Source: AP-15 sp035570935 (lineage in GTDB: Bacteria; Pseudomonadota; Alphaproteobacteria; ATCC43930; CGMCC-115725). From it: a stretch of DNA of 7,447 bases. The notes beneath the pieces were generated by a model, which did not search any database, was not told where the DNA came from, and saw only the letters and a list, made by a program, of their open reading frames with translations. The position numbers and the translations under genes are program-made. This document shows, piece after piece, positions 1-5,675 of the stretch. Each line of letters starts with the position of its first letter. Within the stretch, counting starts at the first letter, position 1. The stretch is taken from contig DATMKU010000319.1 in NCBI GenBank assembly GCA_035570935.1, positions 1 to 7,447 on the forward strand, given 5' to 3'.

Positions 1-132
1 CGCACACACAAAATCTGGTCGGGCTCCCTCGTCACAACTGGCGAGGTCGGCGGTGCTGCAGGTCATGCGGCCCGCGTGGCCCGGCGCATGGTGGAAATGC
101 TGCGCGAGCTTAATTCAGCCTTTCCGGATTAA
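1..132 (+). CDS. C-terminal fragment of an unidentified protein (partial, 5' end outside window)
   Basis: Frame 1 is open from the first base to a TAA at 130-132, giving 43 residues ending in ELNSAFPD. The stretch is rich in Ala, Arg and Val with an amphipathic, helix-like section (HAARVARRMVEML), and its codons favour G or C in third position, which is why I read it as coding. I do not recognise the family. It converges on the HEPN-like gene of the opposite strand and overlaps its last 18 bases, which suggests the two were not always neighbours. A short open frame at a window edge can arise by chance, so the call is tentative. Confidence 0.4.
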   Translation, partial: RTHKIWSGSLVTTGEVGGAAGHAARVARRMVEMLRELNSAFPD

Positions 133-564
133 TGGCGATACTGCTTCAATGACTGCATGGGCGGCAGTATCGGCGATGTTAGCGAGCTCGGGGGCCGACC
201 GGTTCGTTGGATACCGCGCACTGCTGTCCAAATGCACGGGGCCTAAAATGTCGAGTGATGCGGCGACTTCCGGTATAGGGCAAAGGCCGTAGCAACACGC
301 GGCCTCGTACCATCCTTTTAGGTCGTGGTTGTGCAGACCCTTAGGGCGCGGCTGTCCGTCGTCGAAGCATTGGTAACAGTATGCCTTCAAAGCCAACTCT
401 ATTGCTTGCAGAAGCAAAGCGTATTTAGGCCAGTTCATTTCGGCATTGACGTAATCGACGCCTCCAATCGAGGCGGCCCTGAATAAGCGGGCCCGCGCCA
501 AATATTGAACCGGCAAAGGCAGCCCATGTGTCGGTGATGCGAACATAGGCGGCTTTGGTCTCAT
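115..564 (-). CDS. Hypothetical protein, HEPN-like helical domain
   Basis: This gene encodes 149 residues. The ATG at 564 is chosen because GAGG lies 8 bases upstream (573-576); the open frame runs on to 807, but that part only shadows the resolvase. Residues 17-60 (VQYLARARLF, then YALLLQAIELALKAY) followed by GLHNHDLKGWYEAA at about 76-89 resemble the helical core of small HEPN-type proteins, where a buried 'ELALKAYL' helix precedes a 'GHDL' loop. An R-x4-H spacing (Arg73, His78) is present, but I cannot show it is the catalytic HEPN RNase motif. Five cysteines (63, 66, 90, 91, 95) are unusual for such a small protein. There is no signal peptide or membrane segment, so it is probably cytoplasmic. 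It lies on the same strand just downstream of the broken resolvase and has lower GC than the genes to the right, suggesting acquired cargo. HEPN proteins often act as toxins or RNA-targeting defence factors; that role here is inference. Confidence 0.55.
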   Translation of the reverse strand: MRPKPPMFASPTHGLPLPVQYLARARLFRAASIGGVDYVNAEMNWPKYALLLQAIELALKAYCYQCFDDGQPRPKGLHNHDLKGWYEAACCYGLCPIPEVAASLDILGPVHLDSSARYPTNRSAPELANIADTAAHAVIEAVSPLIRKG

Positions 565-572
565 GCCTTCAA

Positions 573-576
573 CCTC
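573..576 (-). promoter_or_regulatory. Ribosome binding site for the HEPN-like gene
   Basis: Read on the minus strand, GAGG sits 8 bases before the ATG at 564. The alternative in-frame ATGs at 627 and 645 have no comparable motif, so this site decides the start. Confidence 0.5.
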
Positions 577-650
577 ACACAAAGTTCCTGAATGCCTCCT
601 TTCGCATTCATGGCCTAGAACCAACATTCGTGTCAGCAGGGCCATTTCGA

Positions 651-1225
651 TCACGCTGCTAACCGTGAAATCGTGCTGATGCTTACCCCTAGCTCTTCGC
701 GAGGGCGCGCGTCGGCTCGCCTTTGGCGAGGCGCTGCCGCGCTTCCTTGATCTGGTGCGGGGTGAGTTTCGGCTTACGCCCCATCCTGACGCCCTTGGCG
801 CGGGCAATCTGTCGGCCTTCGTGGGTGCGCTTGATGATCCGCAAGCGTTCGTCCTCGGCCATTGCAGACATCATCGCCATGAAACCTCGCCCCATAGGTG
901 TGGTGAGGTCGATATAGCTGCGGTCGAGCACCTTGATCGCGGCTCCGGCGTCGATCACCGCTTTGATGATCTGCAAACCGTCCCACATCGAGCGCGTGGC
1001 ACGATCCCATTCGGCAATCACAAGCTCGTCGCCGGTGTCGAGGTCATCGAGGGCGCAGGCGAGCTGCGGGCGTCCGGCCATGCTTTTGCCGGATGCGGTG
1101 TCGGAATAGATCACGGCGCAACCGAGGCGTTTCAGCGCCTTGGTCTGCCGCGCAAGGTCTTGTTGCTGCGTGCTGACTCGGGCGTAGCCGACAAGCCGTT
1201 TTGCGGGTTTCGTTTTGAGACTCAT
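651..1225 (-). pseudogene. Serine recombinase (Tn3/ParA-type resolvase), C-terminus frameshifted
   Basis: The open frame from the ATG at 1225 gives 178 residues and stops at 689-691. It has the N-terminal resolvase catalytic domain: LVGYARVST with catalytic Arg16 and nucleophile Ser18, a D-T-A-S-G-K-S-M-A-G-R-P block at 42-53, the AEWDRATRS motif (Arg75, Arg78), and the long E helix leading to MMSAMAEDERLRII and GRKPKLTP. The C-terminal helix-turn-helix begins (RLAKGEPTRALAKS) but ends before the recognition helix. In the next minus-strand frame, from 686 to a TGA at 651-653, the missing piece reads VSISTISRLAA. This matches the usual end '..AKSYxVSxxTISRL'. Restoring one base between 687 and 691 would give about 191 residues, the normal length. 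The product as read should keep catalysis and dimerisation but lose most sequence-specific DNA binding. No transposase gene lies beside it. No clear Shine-Dalgarno precedes the ATG. Confidence 0.85.
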
Positions 1226-1277
1226 TTATGACGAAACTAAGCGCCTGATTTTCCGAGGGCAAGAAGCTTCGTCATAA
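1226..1277. promoter_or_regulatory. Candidate resolvase binding (res-like) region with 10-bp inverted repeat
   Basis: TTATGACGAA at 1226-1235, touching the resolvase start codon, is repeated as its exact reverse complement TTCGTCATAA at 1268-1277, 32 bases away. Resolvase genes normally have their recombination site and promoter directly upstream, made of inverted binding arms, so a res site or autoregulatory operator is the natural reading. The 52-bp span is longer than one usual subsite, so the two arms may belong to neighbouring subsites. The functional assignment is inference. Confidence 0.45.
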
Positions 1278-1518
1278 TTTTTGATTTCTGCAGCGTGACC
1301 GGCAACAAGCGTAGGGCGCAAAAGCGCAGCTTATTCCGGCGGTTTGCTGTTATTGCTTTCTGGCAATCCTCTTGCTTCGCCGTTGTTTTGTCCGCCCGCT
1401 TTCTTTCAGAGAGGAGTCGTACTGGCCTAACCGGTGCCGAACGACGAAGCAGCACTTACCGGCCTCGGTCAAAGGCGGAATGCGCTGTGAGGCTGGGCAA
1501 GAATGCGCCGCATCGGGG
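1278..1518. other. Gene-free stretch upstream of the resolvase
   Basis: No open frame here has coding character on either strand. GC is about 50% in a sampled line, well below the genes to the right. A small GCGC-AAAA-GCGC palindrome lies at about 1317-1328, and the resolvase promoter should be in the left part. No transposon terminal repeats or transposase remnants were recognised. Confidence 0.5.
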
Positions 1519-1652
1519 GCCGTGCGTGCTTTGAGACGCGCCCCGGCTACGCCGGATCGCTCCTCAGCATGAGGGAATATTGTCGATGGCATTAAGAAAA
1601 ATTCCTCATCCTGAGGCGCCCCGCAAAGCGAGGCCTCGAAGGACGCACGGCA
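1519..1652. repeat. Inverted pair of dispersed palindromic intergenic repeats
   Basis: The left copy (1519-1577) and right copy (1601-1652) are diverged reverse complements. Both outer ends carry GCCGTGCGT or its complement, followed by a CTTxGAGxC block, a GC-rich inner palindrome, and CCTCAGxATGAGG next to the loop. About 23 bases separate them, so the whole unit could form a long hairpin. The pattern 'CCTCATCCTGAGG ... CTCGAAGGA' is a familiar repetitive extragenic motif in alphaproteobacterial genomes. Open frames through it are artefacts. Confidence 0.7.
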
Positions 1653-1744
1653 TTCTTTCAGCGCCGGGGATTTCTTGCCCAATCGCTGTGCTTTTCCGCC
1701 CTGGTGGTGCTAACCCGACAAATGACTCCGATCGACTCCTATCC

Positions 1745-1870
1745 GCCGCCCCCGCGCAGGCGGGGGTCCAGGGCAAGCGCCGGGTGCCCGCCGCCCCCTG
1801 TCCAAGCCAGAGCCTGCCCCTGGCCCGAACAGGGGGGCAAGCTCTGGGTTCCCGCTTGCACGGGAATGAC
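1745..1870. repeat. Second inverted pair of dispersed intergenic repeats
   Basis: A copy at 1745-1778, containing the palindromic core CCCCCGCGCAGGCGGGGG and then TCCAGGGCAAGC, faces an inverted copy at 1837-1870, containing GCAAGCTCTGGG and the core TTCCCGCTTGCACGGGAA. By hand alignment 22 of 34 positions match. Between them an inner inverted repeat, CCCCCTGT (1794-1801) with ACAGGGGG (1829-1836), nests inside. 'TCATTCCCGCGCAGGCGGGAATCCAG'-like units are common between genes in sphingomonads. I expect no coding function. Confidence 0.65.
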
Positions 1871-1887
1871 GAGGAGGTAAGGGATGG

Positions 1888-2001
1888 GTGCTAAACGTCA
1901 GAACCGATCCGATAGCTTGCTGTCAAAGCACGGACGAAGACCTCGAAGCGCTCGAAGACCACGGGCGCATTGTCAAGATCACCAGCGTCGGCGCGCTGTA
2001 A
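1888..2001 (+). pseudogene. Possible gene remnant with coding-like codons
   Basis: Frame 1 from a GTG at 1888 to a TAA at 1999-2001 encodes 37 residues ending TDEDLEALEDHGRIVKITS plus VGAL. Codons from about 1930 are dominated by G in first position and C or G in third, as in genuine genes of this genome. AGGAGG at 1872-1877 lies upstream but is part of, or next to, the repeat. I do not recognise the protein. It ends exactly where the vapC start codons should begin on the other strand, so it may be the edge of a gene cut by a rearrangement. The antisense frame to a TAG at 1891-1893 is also open, so strand is uncertain. Confidence 0.22.
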
Positions 2002-2005
2002 CGCA

Positions 2006-2239
2006 TCAACGCTCGACGGGATCGGGGGCCGTGTCGGGAATGGCGGGAAACTCCTCGTCGAGCGGCGCCAGCGTGGCCAACAGCGCCAGCAGCGATTTTG
2101 GCGGGGCAGGCTCGATGATCAGCCTCTCACCCTCTTTGCGCATGATGGCGTCTTCGCCCGGAAGCTCGAACTCGCGAGGGATACGCACAGCCTGGTTCCG
2201 GCCGTTCTTGAAGAGCTTGACATGCCGTTCAGAAATCAC
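2006..2239 (-). CDS. vapB: VapB-type antitoxin (AbrB/MazE-like), orphan
   Basis: This gene encodes 77 residues. The GTG start at 2239 is chosen because GGAGG ends 5 bases upstream and the protein then begins as VapB proteins do: (M)ISERHVKLFKNGRNQAVRIP. Residues 6-43 form the swapped-hairpin AbrB DNA-binding fold (VKLFKNGRNQAVRIP, REFELPG, then GERLIIEP). The acidic tail (LDEEFPAIPDTAPDPVE) is the part that wraps the VapC PIN-domain toxin in this family. Such antitoxins neutralise a VapC ribonuclease and repress their own operon. Here the stop overlaps an ATG in TGATG, the usual vapB-vapC junction, and the next codons read M-R-Y as many VapC proteins start, but the frame then bears no PIN domain and soon stops. 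The antitoxin therefore seems to have lost its toxin. The gene lies 124 bases from the end of the LLM oxidoreductase gene. Confidence 0.8.
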   Translation of the reverse strand: MISERHVKLFKNGRNQAVRIPREFELPGEDAIMRKEGERLIIEPAPPKSLLALLATLAPLDEEFPAIPDTAPDPVER

Positions 2240-2244
2240 GCTCG

Positions 2245-2249
2245 CCTCC
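2245..2249 (-). promoter_or_regulatory. Ribosome binding site that fixes the vapB GTG start
   Basis: GGAGG on the minus strand, 5 bases before the GTG at 2239. The frame is open further upstream to 2407, but that extension does not resemble VapB. Confidence 0.65.
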
Positions 2250-2363
2250 GACTTGGCATAGGTCAAAGCATAGGCTGCAAATGGCCTGCCTTTTCGCGGG
2301 TTCAAGAACGAGCGGGAAAACCGAATGAAACCGTCAAGCGTGGCCGCCTGAAGGCGGGATTGC

Positions 2364-3434
2364 TCACGCGAAGGCGCGGCGGATTTTGCCCCAGTCTTCG
2401 AGTGCATGCTCCTGGCCGGGGACGATCTGGAGTGCCACCTCGCTGTAGCCGGCGGCGAAGAGGGCGGCGAGGCGGTTTTTGACGTCCTGTTCAGTGCCGG
2501 TGATCGTGGTCAGGCGGATCAGCTCGGCGGTGACGAACGGGCGCTCCTCGGGCTTGACGAACATCAGATGGCCGCGGTGGTTTTCAAGATAGTGCGCGCC
2601 TTGCGGCCGGAAGTTGCGCGCCAATTCGACATATTGGGCGACGGTCGCGGCGACCGAAGGCGGGACCGGCGTGGTGTTCGGGAACCCCGCCAGCGCCGCG
2701 TCGGCGGCGCGGTGCAACAGCATCGCGGCGCGCGGGCCGGCTTGCGCTATGGCGCGCGGGCTGTCGGCGGGCTCGCCCTCCTCCAATATCGCGCCGCCGG
2801 TCAGCACTACCGAGTCGAGCGCGTCCGCGCCGTGCCCGGCGGCTTCGCGGCCCGACCGCATCTCGCGCAATGCGGCATTCGCCGCCGCGGGATCGCCAAT
2901 CGTGCTGATCCAGCCGGCGCCGAGCCTGGCGGTCAACGCCTGCGCGCGCGGGCCGGTCGCGGCGACGTAGAGGCCGATCGGATCGTGCGTATTGATCAGC
3001 CCGAGTTCGGGGTTGAGCAGCCGGATCAGGCGGCTGTTGCCTTCGATTTTGGCCTCGACGGTCTCTCCGGCCAACAAAGCCATGACAATCCGGACATATT
3101 CCGCCATGTCGGCGAGCCGGACCGCGCCCAGCCCCATCGCGCGGCGTCCGGTAAAACCGGTGCCGACCCCGAAATCGATCCGCCCCGGCGCCAATTTGTT
3201 CAATGAGGCAAAGGCGTTGGCCGCCACCGCCGCGAGCCGGTTGGACGGGATCAAGACCCCGGTGCTGAGCCGGATTTTTGCGGTTTTGATCGCCGCCGCC
3301 GCCATCGCGACAAACGGGTCGGCCGACAGCATCTGGGTGTCGTAGAACCAGGCGCGGGTGAACCCCAATTCCTCGGCGCGCCGCACCAGGCGCCATGAAT
3401 CGGCGTCGGTCGGAATGGCGATCGCGAATTTCAT
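2364..3434 (-). CDS. LLM class flavin-dependent oxidoreductase
   Basis: This gene encodes 356 residues. The frame is open upstream to 3713, but the family N-terminus is MKFAIAIPTDADSW, so I take the ATG at 3434; GGGGGA (4 to 9 bases upstream) is a weak ribosome site. The bacterial luciferase-like TIM barrel is visible: RRAEELGFTRAWFYDTQ (18-34), AAIKTAKIRLSTGVLIPSNR (47-66), the LAPGRIDFGVGTGFTGRRAMG phosphate-loop region (81-101), an AEYVRIVMALLAGE helix (111-124), and GLYVAATGPRAQALTARLGAGW (154-175). Members use FMNH2 or reduced F420 for monooxygenation or hydride transfer on small organic substrates; cofactor and substrate cannot be read here. No signal peptide is seen, so it is cytoplasmic. 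It follows a second LLM gene on the same strand after 166 bases, and the two are only distantly alike, so this is not a recent duplication. Confidence 0.88.
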   Translation of the reverse strand: MKFAIAIPTDADSWRLVRRAEELGFTRAWFYDTQMLSADPFVAMAAAAIKTAKIRLSTGVLIPSNRLAAVAANAFASLNKLAPGRIDFGVGTGFTGRRAMGLGAVRLADMAEYVRIVMALLAGETVEAKIEGNSRLIRLLNPELGLINTHDPIGLYVAATGPRAQALTARLGAGWISTIGDPAAANAALREMRSGREAAGHGADALDSVVLTGGAILEEGEPADSPRAIAQAGPRAAMLLHRAADAALAGFPNTTPVPPSVAATVAQYVELARNFRPQGAHYLENHRGHLMFVKPEERPFVTAELIRLTTITGTEQDVKNRLAALFAAGYSEVALQIVPGQEHALEDWGKIRRAFA

Positions 3435-3600
3435 TCGTTCCCCCGCTTGCGCCCGCGCCGCTCGGCGCAGATGACAAGTTACCATCACCACCGGCAAAGG
3501 ACGATTGGCCTGGTCCCCGGTGGATGATCGCGGGTAGTCATGGCCGGGCTGAGGACAACCCGATCGCCCGGATGGCGCGGCGCGGCGGCGCGGGGCCGGT

Positions 3601-4422
3601 TCAGGCGGCGGCGACGCGGCCGGTGCCCTCGATGACCATGTCCCAGTCGTCGATGTCGCGGTCGAGCGGGTGGACCATGATATGCTGCACCCCGATTTCG
3701 GCATAGGCGGCAATCCGGTCGCGCAACTCGCCGTGATCCCTGCCGTTCCAATGAGTGCGCATCGAGATCGTGAACTCGGGCTCGGGACGGTCGCGGCGCA
3801 GGCGGGCGACGACCGGCGCCGCCTCGGCCGGGGTCAGCTGGCTGCCGTGCCAGCCATCGCCAATCCGTACGGTGCGGCGGAGCGCAGCCTCCGAGCGGGC
3901 GCCGAACCAGATCGGGATCGGCGTGACCGGGAAGGGACGCATCGTCATTTCGGCAATTTCGGCGGGGACGTATTTGCCGGTAAACGTCACCGGGTCTTGC
4001 GACCACACCGCGCGCATCATCGCGATGCCTTCGTGGAGACGCCGCCCGCGCTCGTGAAAGGGAACGCCCAGAGCCGCGAACTCGGCTTGGAGCCAGCCCA
4101 CGCCGGCGCCCAGGATCAGCCGGCCCTCGGAGAAATTCTGCAGCGTCGCCAATTCCTTGGCGAGCGGCACTGGATGCCGCATCGGCAACACGAGGACGCT
4201 GGTGCCGAGCCGCACCCGCCTGGTGACCGCGGCGGCCCAGGTCAGGCTCAGCACCGGGTCGTAGAACAGCGGCGAGCGCGGAAAGCTCGCGCGCGGCACA
4301 ATGATGTGCTCGCTGACCCAGACGTCGCTGAGCCCCATGTCCTCGGCCCGCTGCGCCGCCCGCCGGATGCGCTCGGGGGTCGCCTGTTCGCCCGCGTGAG
4401 GCAGGTGGATCCCGATCTGCAT
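3601..4422 (-). CDS. LLM class oxidoreductase, probably of the Rv2161c-like group
   Basis: This gene encodes 273 residues. The ATG at 4422 has GGAGG 6 bases upstream and gives the expected N-terminus MQIGIHLPHAG. Luciferase-like barrel motifs appear in order: RRAAQRAEDMGLSDVWVSEH (20-39), LTWAAAVTRRVRLGTSVLVLP (60-80), RHPVPLAKELATLQNFSEGR (82-101), LILGAGVGW (102-110) with EFAALGVPF and RGRRLHEGIAMMRAVWS (125-141), PIPIWFGARSEAALRR (168-183) and IGDGWHGS (187-194). The short length and the 'GVGW..EF.ALG' block fit proteins annotated as F420-dependent, Rv2161c family (TIGR03619). Whether this host makes F420 is not shown, and FMN is an alternative. The C-terminus, HIMVHPLDRDIDDWDMVIEG, is a usual end for the group. 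It lies 100 bases downstream of the EAL gene, on the same strand, so co-transcription is possible. Confidence 0.87.
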   Translation of the reverse strand: MQIGIHLPHAGEQATPERIRRAAQRAEDMGLSDVWVSEHIIVPRASFPRSPLFYDPVLSLTWAAAVTRRVRLGTSVLVLPMRHPVPLAKELATLQNFSEGRLILGAGVGWLQAEFAALGVPFHERGRRLHEGIAMMRAVWSQDPVTFTGKYVPAEIAEMTMRPFPVTPIPIWFGARSEAALRRTVRIGDGWHGSQLTPAEAAPVVARLRRDRPEPEFTISMRTHWNGRDHGELRDRIAAYAEIGVQHIMVHPLDRDIDDWDMVIEGTGRVAAA

Positions 4423-4428
4423 GCCATA

Positions 4429-4433
4429 CCTCC
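4429..4433 (-). promoter_or_regulatory. Ribosome binding site of the second LLM gene
   Basis: GGAGG on the minus strand, 6 bases before the ATG at 4422; it rules out the longer open frame reaching to 4590. Confidence 0.6.
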
Positions 4434-4522
4434 GGACGCGCGCGACGCGCACCGCGAAGGGTGCGCCGAAGCGGCATTCTCCGCCCGATCCAACATCGCC
4501 GGCAAGTCCGCTCAGAGGCCTG

Positions 4523-5332
4523 TCAGAGGCCGGCGCCGCGAGCGGATTTCGGCGCGCCGAGCCACAATCGCTCGATCGTCGGCCGCCCAAAGTGGTAACC
4601 TTGCAGATAGCCGACGCCTTCCTCGCGGAGCAGTGCGGCTTCCTCGGCGGTCTCGACGCATTCGGCGACGGTGCCGAGGCCGAAGCCGCGGGTCAGACCC
4701 AGCAAATGCCGCAGGATGATCCGGTTCTCGCGCCGGGCGGGGAGGCTGCGGACAAACGAGCCGTCGATCTTGACGATGTCGACCGCGAGCGCCTGAAGAT
4801 GGCGCAGCGAGGTATGTCCGGCGCCAAAATCGTCGAGCGCCACGCGGCAACCGGCGTGCCGCAGCGTGTCGACAAAGCGGGCCGACTCGCCAAAATCGTC
4901 GAGGGCGGCGGTCTCGGTGATCTCGACGACGAGCCGGCGCGCCCATTCGGGCCGGCGGCGCAGCAGCGCCATCAGCGAGCGCAGCCACGGCCGGTCGCCG
5001 GCGGTGCGCCCGGAAACGTTGAAGCCGAGCCGGACCGCGGGATGGGCGGCGAGTTCGGCAAAGGCCTGGTTCAGCACATAGCGGTCGATCAGGCCGATCA
5101 GACCGGCTTCTTCGGCGGCCGCGATAAACTCGCCGCACGGGATCAGCCCGCCATCGTCATCGCGCATCCGCAACAGGCATTCGAAATAATCGATTTCGCC
5201 TGACATGGCGCAGACCACCGGCTGGAACGCAAACAGCAGCCGATCCTGACCGAGGGCCGCGCGCAGCGTCTCCTCGATCGCCATGCCGCGCCATAGCCGG
5301 TCCGGCCGCGCCGCGAACTGCAATTGACCCAC
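4523..5332 (-). CDS. Stand-alone EAL-domain protein, predicted c-di-GMP phosphodiesterase
   Basis: This gene encodes 269 residues that are almost entirely one EAL domain. It would hydrolyse cyclic-di-GMP to pGpG in the cytoplasm. Key positions are all filled: Gln37-Pro38 of the FQPVV strand, Glu51 of the signature (written ECLLR instead of EALLR), Asn105 (FNVS), Glu137 (EITE), Asp167-Asp168 (DDFGAG), Lys188 (VKID), Glu224 (AECVET) and Gln244 (YLQGYHFGRP). The enzyme is therefore predicted active. There is no GGDEF, PAS, receiver or membrane segment, so any input must come through the domain itself or a partner. The start is either the GTG at 5332, just after an in-frame TGA, or the ATG at 5284; neither has a good ribosome site and both keep the domain. 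The stop codon lies in an 11-bp near-perfect tandem repeat (TCAGAGGCC at 4512-4520 and 4523-4531). Confidence 0.88.
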   Translation of the reverse strand: MGQLQFAARPDRLWRGMAIEETLRAALGQDRLLFAFQPVVCAMSGEIDYFECLLRMRDDDGGLIPCGEFIAAAEEAGLIGLIDRYVLNQAFAELAAHPAVRLGFNVSGRTAGDRPWLRSLMALLRRRPEWARRLVVEITETAALDDFGESARFVDTLRHAGCRVALDDFGAGHTSLRHLQALAVDIVKIDGSFVRSLPARRENRIILRHLLGLTRGFGLGTVAECVETAEEAALLREEGVGYLQGYHFGRPTIERLWLGAPKSARGAGL

Positions 5333-5468
5333 GCCTCAGCCCCGTCTGCCGCCCGAGGCCGGAAATGCGGCGCCTGCGGGAAAATCCGCCAATTCGCCTG
5401 GCGCACCGGCTGAAATCGACCGGAGCTGCCGATTTCCTATTACCGGCGCGGTCGCGACCTGGTGCGGC

Positions 5469-5518
5469 GGCAAACCCGGTTGGGGTGGACCGCCTCGCTC
5501 GGGCAGACCCGGTTCGGG
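5469..5518. repeat. 17-bp direct repeat, 33 bp apart
   Basis: The unit GGCA-R-ACCCGGTT-S-GGG occurs at 5469-5485 and again at 5502-5518, matching at 15 of 17 positions. The 33-bp period is about three helical turns, so both copies face the same side of the helix, as paired operator sites often do. They lie about 140-190 bases upstream of the EAL start. Use as a regulator binding site is inference. Confidence 0.4.
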
Positions 5519-5639
5519 CAGGCGAAATGGCGGCACGATGCAGCCTCGATTGCTTGATTCGACGGCCCCGGCGGTCAACGCCCGTGGAGCGCGCCCGGCG
5601 GCAAACTAGGCTACGAGATATTTAGGAAGGTTTAATCGG

Positions 5640-5660
5640 GGGCTCGGGAGCCCGCTCCCG
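5640..5660 (-). terminator. GC-rich hairpin after the hydrolase gene, weak terminator candidate
   Basis: Two overlapping perfect inverted repeats are possible: GGGCTC-GG-GAGCCC (5640-5653) and CGGGAG-CCCG-CTCCCG (5645-5660). They sit 15 bases beyond the hydrolase stop on the minus strand. No run of T follows, so intrinsic termination is doubtful. Confidence 0.3.
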
Positions 5661-5675
5661 CCGCGGCAGGCTGGA

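Larger units (their letters stand above)
5333..5675. other. Intergenic region upstream of the EAL gene
   Basis: No open frame here looks coding. The stretch holds a direct repeat (5469-5518) and a GC-rich hairpin next to the hydrolase stop (5640-5660), described separately. It should also carry the EAL promoter; no convincing -35/-10 pair was found. Confidence 0.5.

Noticed and set aside
565..807. Upstream extension of the HEPN-like frame to 807 (230 residues)
   Set aside because: This part is Arg/Ser-rich, runs antisense-in-frame through the resolvase 3' end, and has no ribosome site; the ATG at 564 has one.
1350..1682. 110-residue minus-strand frame in the gene-free region
   Set aside because: It runs through a dispersed intergenic repeat, which is known to give spurious HAEERS-like peptides.
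1519..1870. CRISPR array from the clustered repeats
   Set aside because: The units are inverted pairs from two families, not regularly spaced direct repeats, and no cas genes are present.
2406..3206. Long plus-strand frame opposite the first LLM gene
   Set aside because: Its Arg/Gly/Ala-rich translation has no family features and it lies wholly over a recognised gene; a normal shadow in high-GC DNA.
3488..3523. CCACCGG/CCGGTGG inverted repeat between the two LLM genes as a terminator
   Set aside because: Seven-base arms around a 22-base loop with no T-run; likely chance in GC-rich DNA.
3485..4477. 330-residue minus-strand frame over the second LLM gene
   Set aside because: Out-of-frame shadow rich in Arg and Pro; the real LLM motifs are in the other frame.
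3670..4719. 349-residue plus-strand frame
   Set aside because: Shadow spanning the LLM gene and the EAL 3' end, with low-complexity composition.
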